From positions 1 through 9,646 of the forward strand of contig DAOWEV010000104.1 in the NCBI GenBank assembly GCA_030638325.1: DNA of 9,646 nt, given 5' to 3'. Of this stretch, positions 6,679 through 9,646 are shown piece after piece. The notes under the pieces are model-generated. The model had not been told where the DNA came from, searched no databases, and saw only the letters and a list, made by a program, of their open reading frames with translations. The DNA comes from Bacteroidales bacterium (GTDB lineage: Bacteria > Bacteroidota > Bacteroidia > Bacteroidales > JAGOPY01). Both the position numbers and the translations under genes were made by a program. The first letter of the stretch is position 1. Each line of letters begins with the position of its first letter.

Positions 6679-7284
6679 ATGGCTGAGCCTGATTCATACC
6701 GGACCATAAAGCAGAGATCCGAAGGGGTCTTCAGGGATAAAGGGAGCAAATTCCTGGCTTTTGCATTTTCCGTATCGACTACCGAAGAGATTAAAAAGAT
6801 CCTTCATGATGTCAAAAAGGAATACCACGATGCCCGCCATCACTGTTATGCTTACCGGCTGGGGGCTGCAAAAGAGATATACAGGGCCAATGATGACGGG
6901 GAACCTTCTGGTTCTGCAGGGAAACCCATACTCGGACAGATCCAGTCCAATGATCTCAGCAATATCCTCATCGTAGTGGTAAGGTATTTCGGGGGCACCT
7001 TGCTGGGTGTTGGGGGACTGAGAAATGCTTACCGGTCAGCTGCCGCCAGTGCCATTCAGGATGCGAATATTATCACCGCCGCTGAACAGGACCTGATCGA
7101 CATCCGTTTTCCTTATTCGATGATGAATGAGGTTATGAAAATCTTAAGGGAGGAAAACATGAGAATAACGGGACAGGAATTTGGCGATACCTGTCACACC
7201 CGGGCATTAATAAGGAAAAGCCAGACCGCCAGGGTTCTGAAAAAACTTTCAGCACTTCAGGAAACAAGCGCAGGGAAACTTTAA
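6679..7284 (+). CDS. yigZ: YigZ/IMPACT-family protein (UPF0029 plus DUF1949)
   Basis: This is a 201-residue member of the YigZ family, bacterial relatives of eukaryotic IMPACT; the biochemical role in bacteria is not settled. The N-terminal UPF0029 domain spans about 15-125 and shows the hallmark motifs DARHHCYAYRLG (51-62), NDDGEPSGSAGKPIL (71-85) and VVVRYFGGTLLGVGGL (99-114). The remaining part (about 140-197) fits the small ferredoxin-like DUF1949 domain. The length is normal for the family and the ATG is well placed, 2 bases after the stop of the transporter remnant. It may therefore have depended on that upstream gene's promoter; it could now be read from dnaA transcription (inference). 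Confidence 0.93.
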   Translation: MAEPDSYRTIKQRSEGVFRDKGSKFLAFAFSVSTTEEIKKILHDVKKEYHDARHHCYAYRLGAAKEIYRANDDGEPSGSAGKPILGQIQSNDLSNILIVVVRYFGGTLLGVGGLRNAYRSAAASAIQDANIITAAEQDLIDIRFPYSMMNEVMKILREENMRITGQEFGDTCHTRALIRKSQTARVLKKLSALQETSAGKL

Positions 7285-7370
7285 GTTGACCATCCTGGAA
7301 ATTCCATAACACCCACTCAGGACAGTGGATAGGGCCTGCATTGAAAGTTTTGATTTCTTATTAACAAATT

Positions 7371-7401
7371 CTTGCCGGAAATTCATTCTTCGTTAATTTT
7401 A
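7371..7401 (+). promoter_or_regulatory. Weak candidate promoter for pyrBI
   Basis: CTTG (7371-7374), a 19-base spacer and TAATTTTA (7394-7401) are each one base from the TTTG / TAnnTTTG pattern. Initiation would be near 7408, about 65 bases before the pyrB ATG. I see no clear U-rich attenuator or leader peptide of the kind that controls enterobacterial pyrBI. Confidence 0.25.
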
Positions 7402-7472
7402 AATGCTGATTGACATCCCGTTTCAATCCCCATTATTATTAGTGTTCATTGAATTTTAAAAACTTCCCGTAG

Positions 7473-8381
7473 ATGATAGGTAAAAGTCTTGTATCCATTA
7501 ATGATTACACCAAAGATGAATACCTGAAAATTCTCGACCTGGCTGCTAAATACGAAAAGCAACCCAAACAGACGATACTTCAGGGCTATGTAGTTGCTAC
7601 CTTGTTTTATGAACCTTCAACCCGGACCCGCCTGAGCTTTGAGAGCGCCGTTAACCAGCTGGGGGGGAAGATCATTGGATTTTCAGATACCGGTACAACC
7701 AGTGTGACCAAAGGGGAAACCCTGCGCGATACCATTAAAATTGTGAGTAATTACAGCGACTTGATCGTAATTCGTCACCCGCTGGAAGGAAGTGCCCGTT
7801 TTGCCAGTGAGGTAGCTTCTGTCCCGGTGGTCAATGCCGGGGATGGGGCCAATCAGCATCCTACGCAGACCCTGCTCGATATGTATTCCATAAGAAAAAC
7901 CCAGGGGACCCTGGACGGATTGAACATATTCATGGTGGGCGATCTGAAATACGGCCGTACGGTACATTCTCTGCTGATGGCAATGTCACAATTCAAGACC
8001 ACATTCCATTTCATCTCACCTGAAGAGTTAAAAATGCCGGATAAGTACAAGCAACATCTCAATGACCTTGGATTGAAATATCATGAACACAAGGATTTTA
8101 CAGATATTATCTCGGAAGCGGATATCCTGTATATGACCAGGGTACAGAAGGAAAGGTTTTCAGATCCCATCGAATATGAGAAGGTGAAAAATGTGTATAT
8201 TCTTAAAAACCACATGCTGGAAAATACAAAGGACAGCCTGAAAGTGCTTCACCCCTTTCCCCGGGTGAACGAGATTACCGAAGATGTCGATGAGAATACG
8301 AAAGCATATTATTTTACGCAGGCCTTGAATGGTGTCTATACCAGGCAGGCCATTGTAACTTCTATCCTGGATCTAAATTAA
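7473..8381 (+). CDS. pyrB: Aspartate carbamoyltransferase, catalytic subunit
   Basis: PyrB joins carbamoyl phosphate and L-aspartate to give N-carbamoyl-L-aspartate, the committed step of pyrimidine synthesis in the cytoplasm. The protein is 302 residues, normal length. The carbamoyl-phosphate loop STRTRLSFE lies at 49-57. The mobile-loop lysine is Lys80 (VTKGE). His129 lies in QHPTQTLLD, Arg161 in GRTVHS and Arg223 in MTRVQKER, all expected active-site positions. The late loop reads LHPFPRVNEI (259-268), with Phe where the usual sequence has Leu (HPLPR); this is conservative and probably tolerated. The stop is 11 bases before pyrI, so the two subunits are likely made from one mRNA and assemble as the allosteric holoenzyme. 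Confidence 0.97.
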   Translation: MIGKSLVSINDYTKDEYLKILDLAAKYEKQPKQTILQGYVVATLFYEPSTRTRLSFESAVNQLGGKIIGFSDTGTTSVTKGETLRDTIKIVSNYSDLIVIRHPLEGSARFASEVASVPVVNAGDGANQHPTQTLLDMYSIRKTQGTLDGLNIFMVGDLKYGRTVHSLLMAMSQFKTTFHFISPEELKMPDKYKQHLNDLGLKYHEHKDFTDIISEADILYMTRVQKERFSDPIEYEKVKNVYILKNHMLENTKDSLKVLHPFPRVNEITEDVDENTKAYYFTQALNGVYTRQAIVTSILDLN

Positions 8382-8392
8382 CAGAACAACAT

Positions 8393-8860
8393 ATGAAAGA
8401 CCGCAAACAACTCTCTGTCAGTGCCATTAAGGATGGAACCGTGATTGATCACATTCCTGTAAAGAGCCTGTTCAAAGTGATCGCTATCCTGGGACTGGAT
8501 CATATTGAGAATATGATGACCTTCGGGACCAACCTTGAGAGTAAAAAACTGGGATTAAAGGGCATCATGAAACTGAGCGAAGTATTCTTCAAAGAAGAAG
8601 ATCTAAACAGGATTGCCCTGGTTGCTCCGGATGCAAAGGTGAATATTATCCGTGATTATGAAGTGGTTGAAAAAAGGCTGGTGGAAATCCCCGAAAAGGT
8701 GGAAGGCATTGTCAAATGTGTAAACCCGGTATGCATCACCAACAACGAGGATATCAGGACCAAATTTGAACTGGTATCCAGGAATCCTGTTGGATTAAAA
8801 TGCCATTACTGTGAAAAGATCACCGATGCAAACAACATGGTGATCATATCCTCTTCATAA
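8393..8860 (+). CDS. pyrI: Aspartate carbamoyltransferase, regulatory subunit
   Basis: PyrI binds nucleotides (CTP or ATP in studied relatives) and passes feedback control to PyrB. The protein is 155 residues, close to the E. coli subunit. The N-terminal allosteric domain covers about 1-100 (KQLSVSAIKDGTVIDHI near the start). The C-terminal zinc domain has four cysteines, Cys109, Cys114, Cys137 and Cys140 (CVNPVC and CHYC), which hold the zinc that contacts PyrB. All ligands are present, so an allosteric enzyme is expected. The gene follows pyrB after 11 bases and ends 7 bases from the stop of the converging DUF4293 gene. Confidence 0.97.
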   Translation: MKDRKQLSVSAIKDGTVIDHIPVKSLFKVIAILGLDHIENMMTFGTNLESKKLGLKGIMKLSEVFFKEEDLNRIALVAPDAKVNIIRDYEVVEKRLVEIPEKVEGIVKCVNPVCITNNEDIRTKFELVSRNPVGLKCHYCEKITDANNMVIISSS

Positions 8861-8867
8861 TTATCGC

Positions 8868-9335
8868 TCAGCGGAGTCTGTCCAGCGACTTTATCAGGAT
8901 CTCATCCTTCCTTATTCCACGGAATGCCAGATATATCAAAATTATGGTGATGGCCGGAACAACCACGGGGAACCGCAGTGCATAGGCAGGTTCATCCAGC
9001 TGCCTGAATCCGATAACAAAATAATAATATAGAATACCGATCATTCCAAAAGCGAGGATGATTGAATAAATACAGATCCTTATCTGTAATTTCCTGGTCT
9101 TGTACAGAAAGATATTTATGAAAGTCAGTATGGCCAGGACCAGGGCCAGGATAAATACCGGCCAGGTAGCCATCGCCAGTTCAGCAGTCTCTCCTTCCAT
9201 GATGTACCAGCCCTTACTCAATACCGTATATATAGTGGCCTGCTCAGTGGCTATTTCTGCCAGGGGCAGAAATAGCATGAGCAACATCAATATGGTTGCT
9301 GCCAACAGATAAAGTGTCTGAATCCGTTGCAGCAT
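8868..9335 (-). CDS. DUF4293-family four-helix membrane protein
   Basis: This is a 155-residue protein of unknown function that fits DUF4293, a family seen mainly in Bacteroidota. It begins MLQRIQTLYLLAA, typical of the family, with membrane helices at about 7-27, 58-79, 86-109 and 120-140. The loop after helix 1 (ATEQATIYTVLSKGWYIMEG) lies between hydrophobic segments and may face the periplasm. The short C-terminal tail GIRKDEILIKSLDRLR is charged and resembles the conserved family ending. The start codon lies 4 bases after the stop of the prohibitin-like gene, so the two are almost certainly co-transcribed. No enzymatic motif is visible. The function is unassigned. Confidence 0.85.
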   Translation of the reverse strand: MLQRIQTLYLLAATILMLLMLFLPLAEIATEQATIYTVLSKGWYIMEGETAELAMATWPVFILALVLAILTFINIFLYKTRKLQIRICIYSIILAFGMIGILYYYFVIGFRQLDEPAYALRFPVVVPAITIILIYLAFRGIRKDEILIKSLDRLR

Positions 9336-9339
9336 GAGG

Positions 9340-9646
9340 TTAATTATTTCCGCCCAGGATCAGTGGCATACCATCTTTTCCGCTGCCAATCACGACAACC
9401 TTCGAATTCGCGGATTCAGCCAGTTTACTGGTTGCTTCAATGCCCCGAAGCTTGAGGATATTAGTGGTCAGACTTGCACTAACGGTCCGGTTATAATTGG
9501 CTATCCCCCGCGCCTCAATCAGTTTCCGTTCAGCTTCCAGTTTTTCCTTCTCAAGGATATAGGTCATGGCAAGTGTTTCCTGCTCCCGGGTAAGTTTATT
9601 TTCAATGGCTGCCTTGATGTCCGCGGGAAGGTTAATGGAGCGGATA
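9340..9646 (-). CDS. Prohibitin-like SPFH/Band 7 protein (N-terminus off window)
   Basis: Only the last 101 residues are present; the frame enters from the right edge. SPFH proteins form large membrane-associated ring assemblies linked to membrane organisation and proteolysis. The visible part starts IRSINLPADIKAAIENKLTR and continues with a charged helical stretch (REQETLAMTYILEKEKLEAE) typical of the coiled-coil region after the Band 7 domain. It ends with a conserved-looking tail, SKVVVIGSGKDGMPLILGGN. This tail and the helix match bacterial prohibitin-family proteins rather than flotillins. An internal ATG at 9567 is not the start, because coding clearly continues upstream. It leads into the DUF4293 gene after 4 bases. 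Confidence 0.87.
   Translation of the reverse strand, partial: IRSINLPADIKAAIENKLTREQETLAMTYILEKEKLEAERKLIEARGIANYNRTVSASLTTNILKLRGIEATSKLAESANSKVVVIGSGKDGMPLILGGNN

Noticed and set aside
7313..7328. CCACT-CAGGAC-AGTGG stem after yigZ as a terminator
   Set aside because: The stem is only 5 pairs and no T-run follows, so intrinsic termination is not supported.
8865..8873. CGCTCAGCG dyad at the pyrI / DUF4293 junction
   Set aside because: Four-base arms with a one-base loop cannot form a hairpin, and no T-run is present.

Overview
The window looks like chromosomal housekeeping DNA from a member of the Bacteroidota, most likely Bacteroidales or a close relative. The reasons are the family types (a Bacteroidota-style LptD, a DUF4293 membrane protein, a prohibitin-like SPFH protein, adjacent pyrB and pyrI), the lack of clear Shine-Dalgarno sequences, and promoter-like sites of the TTTG / TAnnTTTG type that this phylum uses. 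No insertion sequence, CRISPR array, tRNA, rRNA or phage gene is visible.

Layout. Positions 1-2384 (minus strand) hold a long open frame for LptD, the outer-membrane LPS-assembly protein. It runs off the left edge, so its C-terminus is missing, and it appears to start at a TTG. Head to head with it on the plus strand are a secreted N-acetylmuramoyl-L-alanine amidase (2458-3651) and, 28 bases later, a membrane-anchored MCE/MlaD-type protein (3680-4633). These three form a cell-envelope block: LPS insertion, peptidoglycan cleavage and lipid transport. The lptD and amidase promoters appear to be divergent and interleaved.

A 354-base, very AT-rich gap with T-tracts and several dyads (4634-4987) precedes dnaA (4988-6409), the replication initiator. 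Immediately behind the dnaA stop, and in the same frame, lies a piece that looks like only the C-terminal three membrane helices of an EamA/DMT transporter (about 6410-6676). It is followed 2 bases later by an intact YigZ/IMPACT-family gene (6679-7284). This transporter remnant is the clearest oddity in the window.

After a 188-base gap come pyrB and pyrI (7473-8860), the catalytic and regulatory subunits of aspartate transcarbamoylase. Converging on them from the right edge is a minus-strand pair: a prohibitin-like SPFH protein (C-terminal 101 residues only, 9340-9646) and a four-helix DUF4293 protein (8868-9335). I found no convincing sign of a wholly undescribed system. The points of interest are the transporter remnant, the structure upstream of dnaA and the divergent promoter arrangement.
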